Shown piece after piece: positions 1 through 7,503 of a stretch of DNA of 64,000 bases. Position numbers and translations under genes: made by a program. The DNA lies in assembly GCA_016713885.1 (NCBI GenBank), contig JADJOF010000006.1:124001-188000 (forward strand), given 5' to 3'. Source of the stretch: Bdellovibrionales bacterium. Lineage in GTDB: Bacteria > Bdellovibrionota > Bdellovibrionia > Bdellovibrionales > JAMPXM01. The notes beneath the pieces were generated by a model. It was not told the origin of the DNA, did no database searches, and saw only the letters and a program-made list of their open reading frames with translations. Within the stretch, counting starts at the first letter, position 1. Each line of letters opens with the position of its first letter.

Positions 1-1044
1 GCCAGCGCGGAGGTTGTCTCGGACGAGTGCGAGATAAGGAAGCTCTACATCGGCGATTGAATTTCGAGCGAGCACATTTTTATCAAAAACCGGGCGTCGA
101 TGGGTTTTGTTGGTTGGGCACGGTTGTCGGAGTGGCTCGGGAAGCCTAAGTCCGAGAACCATTTTCTTGAGTTCATCGATGAGAGCGGTATTGAGGGCGG
201 GGCGTTTATCGGCCGTTTTTGAAAGTATTCGACTGATCAGCGGAATAAGCCCGTCAGGTAGGAAGTCGCCAACCGCGGGCGACCATTCAAGGTTCTGTTT
301 GATGACATTCTGTGCGACCTGGTCTCGATTGCAAGTGCTGAACGGAAGCCGATGGTGGATCATCTCCCAGACGATCACGCCAACCGAGTAGAGGTCTGTG
401 CTAGTGGAGGCGCGTTCTCCACCTAGGATTTCGGGGGCCATGTAGTTCATAGTTCCGATGATGTGGCCATGTGTTGTCAGTGGGCCGCTAGGCCCGCGCA
501 CTTGAATGCCATTTCCATGTCGATGTGGTTGTGCGATTCCAAAATCAATGATTTTAAGTCGGCCATCATTATCGATCATGATATTGGCTGATTTTAAATC
601 TCGATGCAAAAATCCGCTGCGATGGATGGCTTCAAGGCCGGTGAGAAGTTGGATTGTGTACTCGAGAATATCGATGATGGTGAGTCGTCTTGCGCGAATA
701 AGATGCAAGAGTGAATACCCCTCAATGTATTCCATGGCGATATAAGGACCGCTGGCACTGCCGGGACGAGCGGAGAAGTCCGAGTCGATATAACGAACAA
801 TGTTGGGGTGTTCAATCTTAGCTAAGCCCTCGGCTTCGACTTGAAGGCGTTGGGCTGAGGCAAGGTCAACGGATTTTATCGCGACATCTTTTTCGCTCTG
901 TGGATCATGACAAAGAAGAACTTCGCCCATTCCGCCGGAACCGAGAGTGCGTATAACTTGATATCGCCCGATTGTTGTCGGATGCGAAATCGCCGGCATT
1001 TCAGCCGTTCCTGTGTTGTTTTGCCCTGTGTTTCTGACACTCAT
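1..1044 (-). CDS. Serine/threonine protein kinase, C-terminus beyond window edge
   Basis: Hanks-type kinase that would phosphorylate Ser/Thr of partner proteins in the cytoplasm. The reading frame is open from the ATG at 1044 to the left edge (348 codons) and continues outside. Visible in order: glycine loop GSGGMGEV (residues 36-42), VAIK with the ATP-binding Lys at about 57, catalytic loop HRDLKSAN (147-154), DFG (167-169) and the YMAPE segment (201-205). All key catalytic residues are present, so it should be active. The kinase domain ends near residue 290 and the remaining visible part has no recognised domain. The gene lies just downstream of an FHA-type protein on the same strand, and FHA domains bind phosphothreonine, so the two may act together (inference). 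Confidence 0.93.
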   Translation of the reverse strand, partial: MSVRNTGQNNTGTAEMPAISHPTTIGRYQVIRTLGSGGMGEVLLCHDPQSEKDVAIKSVDLASAQRLQVEAEGLAKIEHPNIVRYIDSDFSARPGSASGPYIAMEYIEGYSLLHLIRARRLTIIDILEYTIQLLTGLEAIHRSGFLHRDLKSANIMIDNDGRLKIIDFGIAQPHRHGNGIQVRGPSGPLTTHGHIIGTMNYMAPEILGGERASTSTDLYSVGVIVWEMIHHRLPFSTCNRDQVAQNVIKQNLEWSPAVGDFLPDGLIPLISRILSKTADKRPALNTALIDELKKMVLGLRLPEPLRQPCPTNKTHRRPVFDKNVLARNSIADVELPYLALVRDNLRAG

Positions 1045-1106
1045 CGCTATGGAACTTATCGGACTGTGGCCAGTGGACGATAGGTACCAATTCAGATAAC
1101 GGAGAC

Positions 1107-2039
1107 TTAAGTCGAGAGGTCGCTCGTGGCAATCAGCATGACGCTCCCAAGACGAAGGGCGAGTGGCAAAGAGCTTGAGGTGCTTGGCTGTAGCGTCTTC
1201 CACTGGTTGGTGGTGAAGATGCGATGCGGGGTGGCTTGGCCCGGTGCTGTGATGCCGTCGTTCTCTTCTCGCGTGATCGCCGCCGTTTGTGGCGAGCAAA
1301 TGTCAGCCAGAAAATCTTCACCGGCGTCGCTAACGGCCGAGCCATTGGATGAGTTGAGATCGGTGACAGTGACTTTGCCGTCTGCACTGAGCGTGATCAA
1401 GGCATGGCCGGCGCGTTTTTCGGCGCTATAGCCACTCAATGTTCGATAGTTCAGCGAAAGCACTCCAAGCCGCCGTCCGAACTTCTCTTTCAAAAAACGA
1501 GGATCGAGTGCGTCAAGTTCATCACTTCGCCGTGCGACGAGGATCGACACCGGAAGTTCATCATTTCGAACTTTGAGACAAAGAAATGCAAACTCAGCGG
1601 TTTCAAAGAACAAGTGAGTGAACCCTTTTTTCAGATTAGGTGCCGGTTGTTCGATGGCCCAGGACTGAACCAGCGGACTGACGGCGCGAAAACAGCCTCC
1701 GGCCTTCTCGAGCAGACCAGCTCCGCGGGCGACGCTATCGCTATGGGGAATTGAGTATTCAACGCGGATGTTTGAGAAATGCTCAAGCAGATCGACATCG
1801 ATTTCGGCGCCGTCGGGGCTAAAGTGTGTCGCTACAAGGCGGCCATCGTGTGCGAGTTCTTTGAGATCGCGGTAGATCGATCGCTTAAAACCATCGGTGA
1901 TCTCACTGATAGCGAGCGAGTTTGCCAGTGACCGCATGACGTCCTCAGGTGTCGCGCGTTTGAGACGCGCCACGATTTCGAGAACTTTCAAGATTCGCAT
2001 TGGTTTTGAGATCGTTGTTGTCGAAGCGGGGTGTGACAT
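1107..2039 (-). CDS. Winged-helix protein with C-terminal FHA-like segment
   Basis: A 310-residue protein. The ATG at 2039 was chosen because GAGG sits five bases upstream; an in-frame ATG at 2084 has no comparable site. Residues about 13-75 (KPMRILKVLEIVARLKRAT, then SIYRDLKELAHDGRLV) look like a winged-helix DNA-binding domain of the DeoR/WYL kind. Residues about 200-240 carry GHALITLS and DLNSSNGS, which resembles the second half of an FHA phosphothreonine-binding domain; the N-terminal half of a canonical FHA is not clear. The middle has no recognised domain. It is 62 bp upstream of the kinase on the same strand, so a phosphorylation-responsive regulator is a reasonable guess but not shown. 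Confidence 0.75.
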   Translation of the reverse strand: MSHPASTTTISKPMRILKVLEIVARLKRATPEDVMRSLANSLAISEITDGFKRSIYRDLKELAHDGRLVATHFSPDGAEIDVDLLEHFSNIRVEYSIPHSDSVARGAGLLEKAGGCFRAVSPLVQSWAIEQPAPNLKKGFTHLFFETAEFAFLCLKVRNDELPVSILVARRSDELDALDPRFLKEKFGRRLGVLSLNYRTLSGYSAEKRAGHALITLSADGKVTVTDLNSSNGSAVSDAGEDFLADICSPQTAAITREENDGITAPGQATPHRIFTTNQWKTLQPSTSSSLPLALRLGSVMLIATSDLST

Positions 2040-2120
2040 GTGTACCTCATCCTGTCCCTGTAGACTGCCATGTCGGCGCGACAATCCCTGTCGCGCGCGT
2101 GATGCTTCATTTTGAGACGT

Positions 2121-3002
2121 CTATGGCGAGTTACAGAACTCCGAATCCCATGCGAGTGACATTCCTCCCTCTTCGTCGACCGACGAGAGCGAAGACGTGA
2201 CGTCGTGGCGACCGGTTGCGCCGCCGCCCTCTGTTGAAAGCTTCCACGAGCCGACTGGGCGGAAGCATGCGTCGGCGTTCGAACTCTTCATTTCAATATC
2301 GCTGTCGGCGATATGGGTGTACTGTCCTGCGCCAAATTTCGTGCTGCGGAGATCATTTTCTCCCCACAGCGCACCCGAGAAGTCGAGAGATGATCCAGTT
2401 CTTAAAATGGGATTGAGGGCATCGCCGCCGAGCAGACCCTTGAGTTTGATTTCAAAGTTGGACCCCTGCCACTTGTTGGACGGTTTGAGAGCCGAACGAA
2501 TATAGCCCGAAACTCGCGCGTTGATATTTGAGCGAGAGCTTGAGTCCGCAAAATCGATGACCATCTTCCGTTGAATTTCAAGAGCGTGCGCATCGGCGCG
2601 CACTTCGAGATCGTCAAAATTTGTGATCGTGAGTTGAGCTGTGTAAACGAGACTCGATTTGTCTTTTGAGTACCGAACAGTTTCGCTGCCAACAATCTCG
2701 CGCCGTCCACGTTCGCTCGGATCTGTGCCGCAGGCCCAAGTCGTGACCGAAATATATCCGACAGGATGCTTGACGGTCGCACATGAGGGAATGGCGTCTA
2801 TTGTTTGAGCGGCAAAGTAAGCTTTCAGCGGGCGCTCAATGCGGCTGAACTCACGCAGCGTCTTTTCGACAATTCGGACTCGCGCAAATGGTACCGGTTT
2901 TGTCGTTTCGACTTGCTTTGGACGAATTGGCGGCTGTTCCGGAGCTGGAGTACAGGCCGAGAGTGTCACAAGACACACGAATGAAACGAAAAGTCTGTTC
3001 AT
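2121..3002 (-). CDS. Lipoprotein of unknown function
   Basis: A 293-residue protein with a type II signal peptide: a short basic start, a hydrophobic stretch and the lipobox LSAC, with Cys at about residue 16. The mature protein starts with a Pro-rich linker (APEQPPIRPK) and then has no recognised domain. Four later Cys residues (two near residues 75-90, two near the end) could form disulfides in the periplasm. It probably shares a transcript with the winged-helix/FHA gene 81 bp downstream and the kinase after that. The function is not recognised. Confidence 0.8.
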   Translation of the reverse strand: MNRLFVSFVCLVTLSACTPAPEQPPIRPKQVETTKPVPFARVRIVEKTLREFSRIERPLKAYFAAQTIDAIPSCATVKHPVGYISVTTWACGTDPSERGRREIVGSETVRYSKDKSSLVYTAQLTITNFDDLEVRADAHALEIQRKMVIDFADSSSRSNINARVSGYIRSALKPSNKWQGSNFEIKLKGLLGGDALNPILRTGSSLDFSGALWGENDLRSTKFGAGQYTHIADSDIEMKSSNADACFRPVGSWKLSTEGGGATGRHDVTSSLSSVDEEGGMSLAWDSEFCNSP

Positions 3003-3157
3003 CTCGAACCTCCGTTCAAATTGTCGACAGGACGGCCGTCGATTGTCACGAGCATTTCGCGAGCTCCTGTTTAGAGGAGAAGGCGCCGCTCTTTGACCAT
3101 CGAATTGTCCCGTCGCAATGACTTGAACAGTGGAAAGCAGGTCGGGTGCCAGTGAAG

Positions 3158-3940
3158 CTAGCGCCCCCAGCGCGGTCGTGGTGGACGCGGACCGGGGTGA
3201 GGCGGGCGGCCGTCAGGTCCAGGGCCTTGTTGGCCTCCTCCGCAACGCTTCCAGCGCAAGGAGTAGATCACTGGGGTCTCCGTCGCATCGAGTGAGTCGA
3301 TGGTTGAGACCGCGCCTTCGCCTGCGCGATTGCTCTGCACATTGAGCATTGATTCAGCAGCGAGCACGAAACTTCGCCCGCACGGCGAAAACTCAGGGCC
3401 GCGAACAATGCTGCTCAGAACGAAATTTTCTTGCCGAGGGCCAGTCATAACCGATGCCCGGAGAACTCGCCGCGAGTTTGTACTGCGTCCATTGATTTCA
3501 AGAAAACGAAACCCCGCACCAAATGTCGAACGCGCGCCGGATGGGACCGCGACAAAACCGCGGTAGTCCATTTTGACCACTTGAACCGCGTATCCCGGCG
3601 GTACGGTGAACGGAATATTGATCTGACAGTTTTTGGCGGCTCGAAGCTGACCCGTGGTGCCGCCAGCCTCGGTCACATAGGCATCGAAGAGTAGTGAGAG
3701 AGACGTTCCATCAGGAGAAAGTGTGGCCGAGACTGAGCCCTGCGGGCACCCGGTTCCGCTATAGGATGGAGTCTGCATCTGCAGACCCGGAACAGAGTCT
3801 GAGTCGGTATTGGGTGGCGCGCCTTCGTCGTAGTTGGAGAAGTTGCCGCTGTTGTCGGCGAGTTGTGCCGACGCGACGTTGACAACGAGAGAAGCGAAAA
3901 GAAATGAGCAAAATAAAAGTAATCGACGAAGCCCCGACAT
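3158..3940 (-). CDS. Secreted DUF4360 family protein, first copy
   Basis: A secreted protein of about 260 residues. A signal peptide is followed by a DUF4360 domain: YSGTGCPQGS, then TLSPDGTSLSLLFDAY, CQINIPFTVPPGYAVQV and MDYRGFVAVPSGARS. The tail is rich in Pro and Gly (GPGPDGRPPHPGP) and probably disordered. The ATG at 3940 is preferred because GAAGGG lies seven bases upstream; an ATG at 3955 gives five more residues but has no good ribosome site. The next gene upstream (4016-4645) is a paralogue, with a terminator between them, so this copy probably has its own promoter or depends on readthrough. The molecular role of DUF4360 is unknown. Confidence 0.85.
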   Translation of the reverse strand: MSGLRRLLLFCSFLFASLVVNVASAQLADNSGNFSNYDEGAPPNTDSDSVPGLQMQTPSYSGTGCPQGSVSATLSPDGTSLSLLFDAYVTEAGGTTGQLRAAKNCQINIPFTVPPGYAVQVVKMDYRGFVAVPSGARSTFGAGFRFLEINGRSTNSRRVLRASVMTGPRQENFVLSSIVRGPEFSPCGRSFVLAAESMLNVQSNRAGEGAVSTIDSLDATETPVIYSLRWKRCGGGQQGPGPDGRPPHPGPRPPRPRWGR

Positions 3941-3965
3941 CGAAAAACCCTTCATAAATTTTGTG

Positions 3966-3996
3966 AAAGAAAAAGGCCGATCAGAGATGATCGGCC
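3966..3996 (-). terminator. Rho-independent terminator after second DUF4360 gene
   Basis: On the minus strand a perfect 9-bp stem, GGCCGATCA pairing with TGATCGGCC around a 4-base loop, is followed by TTTTTCTTTC. It ends the transcript of the DUF4360 gene at 4016-4645. Confidence 0.9.
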
Positions 3997-4015
3997 ACGA
4001 CTGAAAGAATCGAAA

Positions 4016-4645
4016 CTAGCGGCAAGTTCTCCATGCGATGTGATACACAAGACCTGCGGTGACGTCGGCGGAGTCGACAGTGGCCATCGCTTGTTCTTGG
4101 CGGCGATTGCTTTGGACCAGCATCGACGTGTTCACGCGAAGATTGGTGTTAGCGCCGCAGGGAGTCCAAACCAAAGCTTCGGCGGTGAGGTTGTCGGTGA
4201 GTTCGTAGAGGTTCGAAGCAGGGCCAAAGAACGACTTCGACTGACGAACACCGCGCGAGCCAGCAAAGAAGTACTCCACGTTAAACTGCGACCGAGCTCC
4301 GGCGGGGAGCGAGTTGAAGCCGCGATAGTCGATCTGGAAGACCGAAATGGAGTAGCCCTGTGGAACGCGAACGGGAATCGCAATGTTACAAGATTTGCGA
4401 TCCATTGTGCGACCGTTGCCGGCTTCGACGACGTATTGGTCGAAGAGAATTGAGAGGGATTTTTGATCGGGTGCAAGCGTGACACTTGCCGAATTGGCGG
4501 GGCAACCGGTGCCTCCATAGCCAGGCATCCCGAGTTGAATATCGGCGGCCATTGCTGTTGTCGCAGTGACAACGGAGAGCAATGTTGAAAGAGCAAGCGC
4601 TCCTGCGCCTAGCTTTGGAAATGATCGGACGACTCGTTGAACCAT
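4016..4645 (-). CDS. Secreted DUF4360 family protein, second copy
   Basis: A 209-residue secreted protein. The ATG at 4645 is chosen because GGGGGAAG precedes it and a signal peptide follows directly (hydrophobic core, cleavage likely after TAMAA). The longer frame up to 4765 has no ribosome site. The DUF4360 domain shows YGGTGCPANS, LAPDQKSLSILFDQY, CNIAIPVRVPQGYSISV and IDYRGFNSLPAGARS. It aligns over most of its length with the neighbouring copy, which has an added Pro-rich tail, so the pair arose by tandem duplication. A strong terminator follows. Confidence 0.87.
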   Translation of the reverse strand: MVQRVVRSFPKLGAGALALSTLLSVVTATTAMAADIQLGMPGYGGTGCPANSASVTLAPDQKSLSILFDQYVVEAGNGRTMDRKSCNIAIPVRVPQGYSISVFQIDYRGFNSLPAGARSQFNVEYFFAGSRGVRQSKSFFGPASNLYELTDNLTAEALVWTPCGANTNLRVNTSMLVQSNRRQEQAMATVDSADVTAGLVYHIAWRTCR

Positions 4646-4945
4646 GGACTTCCCCCTTTTGGTGTTTGGTGGGTCTGTTCTGACCCTGCAACCGTGCTGC
4701 TTTTGAGTAAGAGCAACAGCCGGTCCAACGCGAAACCATTCGAAACGGTGCGATCTTGGCACCACTGTGGCGAGCTGTGCTGGGTATTTGCCGTAGCGCG
4801 ATAATCGTCACCGGGATTGTAAGGAAGAAAGAGCGATGGAGCTTCAGCTCGATTGAAGATGCGGGCGTGGTCGGCACAGAGGATGAAGTCCAGAGCTGCG
4901 ATCGTTGGTTGAAGGTGTTTCTCTTTAGAATAAAGGCGTGTCGTT
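4646..4945. other. Intergenic region between divergent secreted-protein genes
   Basis: About 300 bp separate the second DUF4360 gene (minus) from the small secreted protein at 4946 (plus), so promoters for both should lie here. The only clear structure is a short hairpin, GGGTC and GACCC around six bases (4671-4686), in the leader of the minus-strand gene. No gene-like frame with a ribosome site is seen. Confidence 0.4.
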
Positions 4946-5362
4946 ATGAAAAGCGTGGTTGGATCGAAAGTTCAGTTTGAAGGTTATTTCCGTATTCTCT
5001 CTCTCTTGGCCGTATTGGTGATGTCGATGTTTGCGATCGACGCGAAGGCGGCAGGATTCTACCGACAAGTGCAGACCCCGGCGCAGCGAGTTGAAAAGAT
5101 GGCCGCCGACCGCTTTCAAAGCGAAACAAAAGTCGTGGCTCATCGTAGGTTGGGAGAATTCTGCGGCGCTCAAAATGCCGAGTACTACGAGATTGAAGTT
5201 CAGATCAAAGAGATGGTCAGAACTGTCGACGCTTCCGGCAAGGACGTGATGGTGCCCGCGTTTAAAACAGTAAAGACATACGCCATCCCGAGCTCGGGAC
5301 TGTACGCTCCGAACGAGTCTGGCGTGATCACCTCGGACGAGTGTGCGAATCTCGCAAAGTAA
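4946..5362 (+). CDS. Small secreted protein of unknown function
   Basis: A 138-residue protein with an N-terminal hydrophobic segment (residues about 17-35, ILSLLAVLVMSMFAIDAKAA) that reads as a cleavable signal peptide. The mature part is short, polar and lysine-rich, with Cys residues at CGAQ and DECA that could form one disulfide. AAAGG lies nine bases before the ATG. No family is recognised. It stands alone between a divergent gene and a convergent one. Confidence 0.75.
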   Translation: MKSVVGSKVQFEGYFRILSLLAVLVMSMFAIDAKAAGFYRQVQTPAQRVEKMAADRFQSETKVVAHRRLGEFCGAQNAEYYEIEVQIKEMVRTVDASGKDVMVPAFKTVKTYAIPSSGLYAPNESGVITSDECANLAK

Positions 5363-5384
5363 GCGTTAAAGTCGAACACTTTTT

Positions 5385-6332
5385 CTATGGACGCCGTTTG
5401 ATGTCAGTAAGATTGATCTCTGCGGCGTTGACGTTTTCGCGGTTCGCGATCGAAGCATTGTGAACGCGAAGTACACCTTCGATGTTTTTCAGTAGTTTCA
5501 CCCGTGTATTGATCAGGGTTAGCCCACCGTGCACATTCGACAGTTCTTCGATATCAGCATCGCGGATGATGAGCTCGCCTTCGACGTTGCTGAGCTTTGT
5601 GATGTCAAGTTTGGCAATCGACATAAAGGTTCCGCGCAGGTTCGAGATCTCGTCGGCGTGTCCGCGGGCAGCGGTCGCAGAGGCACGGCCGCGGATCTTC
5701 ATGAATAAGCCCTGTAGGTTTGAAACTTTACCGATGTCGGCACCGCTCGCACAGATAAAGCCTGCCTTTACGTTCGTGAGCTCATCGAGTCGCATGGTTG
5801 CGGTTGATGAGATGGCGGCCTCGATTTGCGATGCCTTTGTCACTTCAATAGAGCGGAGCGCTGAGACGATACTTTTTAGATTCGTGTACTCCGTGGTTTT
5901 CCAGGCGTTGCGAATTCCGACGGAGCCTTGAATATTGGAGACGAAGACATTTCTCAGCGGCTTCTTATAGAGAAAGACAAGTCCCATTTTGTCTTTGAGC
6001 ACGAGATCGTTGGCCGTTGCAAGTTCGGCCTCGTTCCAACCGTGGCGTGCGCCCGTAACACAGTTAAAGGCCACGCGTCGACCGTCGTGATCGTAGTCAA
6101 TGTCGGTATCAAGGTCATCCTCGTCAGTCGGTGGCGGAGGATTGACCACGGCCGTTGGGTCTTGACCGTCGCCATTGGTTGGTTCCGTGGTAGCAGCGGA
6201 CTTGGTGAGCGAAGCGGCGGATCCATCAAAGCTCATGGAGTTTGAGCAGTTTTGAAAGCTGATCATCAACAGCACGCCGATCAATGCCAAGAGAAGCGGT
6301 TCCGTGCGTTTCGTTTTGAGATCGTTATGCAC
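5385..6332 (-). CDS. Lipoprotein with SN-repeat domain, 5' end replaced by an IS
   Basis: Lipoprotein with a hydrophobic segment and lipobox ending in FQNC, an acidic Pro-rich linker with DIDYDHDG, and a C-terminal region of about 24-residue repeats built on ISNLRGTF, LSNVEGELII and LSNVHGGLTL, suggesting a parallel solenoid. The original ATG is now at 7335, separated by the IS1595-type element inserted after codon four. The inverted repeat of the IS supplies GTG at 6332, giving VHNDLKT where the intact gene read MKNHLKT. That GTG overlaps the transposase stop codon, so reinitiation could still express the protein. The coordinates start from that GTG; expression is inferred, not shown. Confidence 0.72.
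   Translation of the reverse strand: MHNDLKTKRTEPLLLALIGVLLMISFQNCSNSMSFDGSAASLTKSAATTEPTNGDGQDPTAVVNPPPPTDEDDLDTDIDYDHDGRRVAFNCVTGARHGWNEAELATANDLVLKDKMGLVFLYKKPLRNVFVSNIQGSVGIRNAWKTTEYTNLKSIVSALRSIEVTKASQIEAAISSTATMRLDELTNVKAGFICASGADIGKVSNLQGLFMKIRGRASATAARGHADEISNLRGTFMSIAKLDITKLSNVEGELIIRDADIEELSNVHGGLTLINTRVKLLKNIEGVLRVHNASIANRENVNAAEINLTDIKRRP
6312..6319. repeat. Target-site duplication, left copy (IS1595-type)
   Basis: CGTTTTGA, repeated exactly at 7315-7322 on the other side of the element. An 8-bp duplication is the usual size for IS1595-family insertions. Confidence 0.93.
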
Positions 6333-6342
6333 AAAGGCTACC
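6320..6342. repeat. IS1595-type terminal inverted repeat, left
   Basis: 23 bp beginning GATCGTTATGCACAAAGG, identical to the reverse complement of 7292-7314. It holds the transposase stop codon and the GTG that may restart the interrupted lipoprotein gene. Confidence 0.95.
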
Positions 6343-7242
6343 CAAGGTCTTCGGTTTAGATTGAGACATCGCGTAGATAGCGCGGTGAAAGAGTGAATCC
6401 GGGTCGTGTCTGCGATTGAATCGATAGCTGTATTCGGCCAGATAGAGGTGCAGATATTTTGCCCGAACGCCATGGTGGGTGCCGATAATCCAGGATTTTG
6501 CGTTCGAAATGAACCGGTGCACCCACGGCAACCACGCATCCACTTTTTCTCTCTTTGAGTCCATCTCGCGGTAGTCAAAATCAATTCCAGTTACTGTGGC
6601 TGTGGTGAAGGCCTTGCCGGCGTCCGTGTTGACCATGGCACCGGGCTTGATGTTCTGGTTCACGAACTTCTCCGCATTGGCGCGAGTCTCATCAGCAACA
6701 ACCACCTTTGCAAAGCCAGCGCGAGTTTTCTCCCGGCCCCGGCTATCAACCCAAGACTTCGTTTCAATTGCGACCAGAACATCTCTCTGATTGTTAGCAC
6801 GCGCGGAGCCAAACGTCGTCCCATCAAGCTCAATTGAGTCATGCAGTTGGTACTGAGCATCGCGATCTAAAAGCGACTGCCGGATCTTCTTTAAAAGCCC
6901 AAGCGCCGTACGGTAGGAGCCAATCTCAAGGCGGCGCTGAAGCTCCAGCGCCGATACGCCACGCTTTGATGACATCACAAAATAAATCGCTCTGAGCCAC
7001 AAGAGCATTGAGACTTTCGAGTTCTCAAACATCGTCCCTTTGCGAAGCCGCACATGCTTTTCACAAGCTATACACTTTCGAATCTCTGGCTCGCACGCGT
7101 ATTCCCAATAACTCTCCGATTGGCAATTCGGGCATACGAATTCTCGCCCTTCGAACCGCGTCGACCAGACCAGCAACCGTGCCTGCTCTTCAGTTTTAAT
7201 CGATTTGAAGAAACTCATTCCCTTAAAACGCTGATAATTCAT
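6325..7242 (-). CDS. IS1595 family transposase
   Basis: A 305-residue DDE-type transposase that cuts and pastes the surrounding element. The N-terminus has a zinc ribbon (CPNC near residue 37 and CIAC near 57). The catalytic core shows ELDGTTFG and VNTDAGKAF for the two Asp residues and the conserved GTHHGV ... YLAEYSYRFNRRH block typical of ISXO2/IS1595 enzymes. GAGG lies six bases before the ATG. The frame is intact, unlike the ISL3-type transposase at 48-49 kb. The TAA stop overlaps the GTG of the downstream lipoprotein remnant as GTGCATAA. Confidence 0.95.
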   Translation of the reverse strand: MNYQRFKGMSFFKSIKTEEQARLLVWSTRFEGREFVCPNCQSESYWEYACEPEIRKCIACEKHVRLRKGTMFENSKVSMLLWLRAIYFVMSSKRGVSALELQRRLEIGSYRTALGLLKKIRQSLLDRDAQYQLHDSIELDGTTFGSARANNQRDVLVAIETKSWVDSRGREKTRAGFAKVVVADETRANAEKFVNQNIKPGAMVNTDAGKAFTTATVTGIDFDYREMDSKREKVDAWLPWVHRFISNAKSWIIGTHHGVRAKYLHLYLAEYSYRFNRRHDPDSLFHRAIYAMSQSKPKTLGSLCA

Positions 7243-7291
7243 CCATGACCTCGTCTTTGCACCAAAATGAGATCACAGCCACGGGCATTAC

Positions 7292-7314
7292 GGTAGCCTT
7301 TGTGCATAACGATC
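7292..7314. repeat. IS1595-type terminal inverted repeat, right
   Basis: 23 bp ending GTGCATAACGATC, the exact reverse complement of 6320-6342. It marks the outer end of the element next to the right target duplication at 7315-7322. Confidence 0.95.
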
Positions 7315-7335
7315 CGTTTTGAGATGGTTTTTCAT
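7315..7335 (-). pseudogene. 5' remnant of the interrupted lipoprotein gene
   Basis: Seven codons, ATG AAA AAC CAT CTC AAA ACG (MKNHLKT), preceded by a strong ribosome site GGGAGAAG. The last eight bases are the right target duplication. Removing the IS and one duplication copy joins this start in frame to the lipoprotein at 5385-6319, showing where the gene originally began. Confidence 0.85.
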
Positions 7336-7503
7336 TTTCTTCTCCCGCTACCCATTGTTGATGTCGAGTGCTCAGCCCGTAGTGATCAATTCATGTGCCT
7401 CGCCGAATCGAACGGAATGCCATTTTACGGCTCCGGTGCGAACAGCTATTTGACAGTTGCTCGATGCGTGCGCGCTCCTCGGGCGATTGTTTCGATTTCG
7501 CGA

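Larger units (their letters stand above)
6320..7314 (-). mobile_element. IS1595-family insertion sequence, complete
   Basis: A 995-bp element bounded by perfect 23-bp inverted repeats (6320-6342 and 7292-7314, starting GATCGTTATGCAC) and flanked by the direct repeat CGTTTTGA (6312-6319 and 7315-7322). It carries one intact transposase gene on the minus strand, whose stop codon lies inside the left repeat. Perfect ends, duplication and reading frame indicate a recent insertion and a potentially active element. Confidence 0.95.

Noticed and set aside
6333..6584. Extension of the lipoprotein frame into the IS
   Set aside because: This part is the antisense-free alternative frame of the transposase; the target duplication shows the true original start at 7335.
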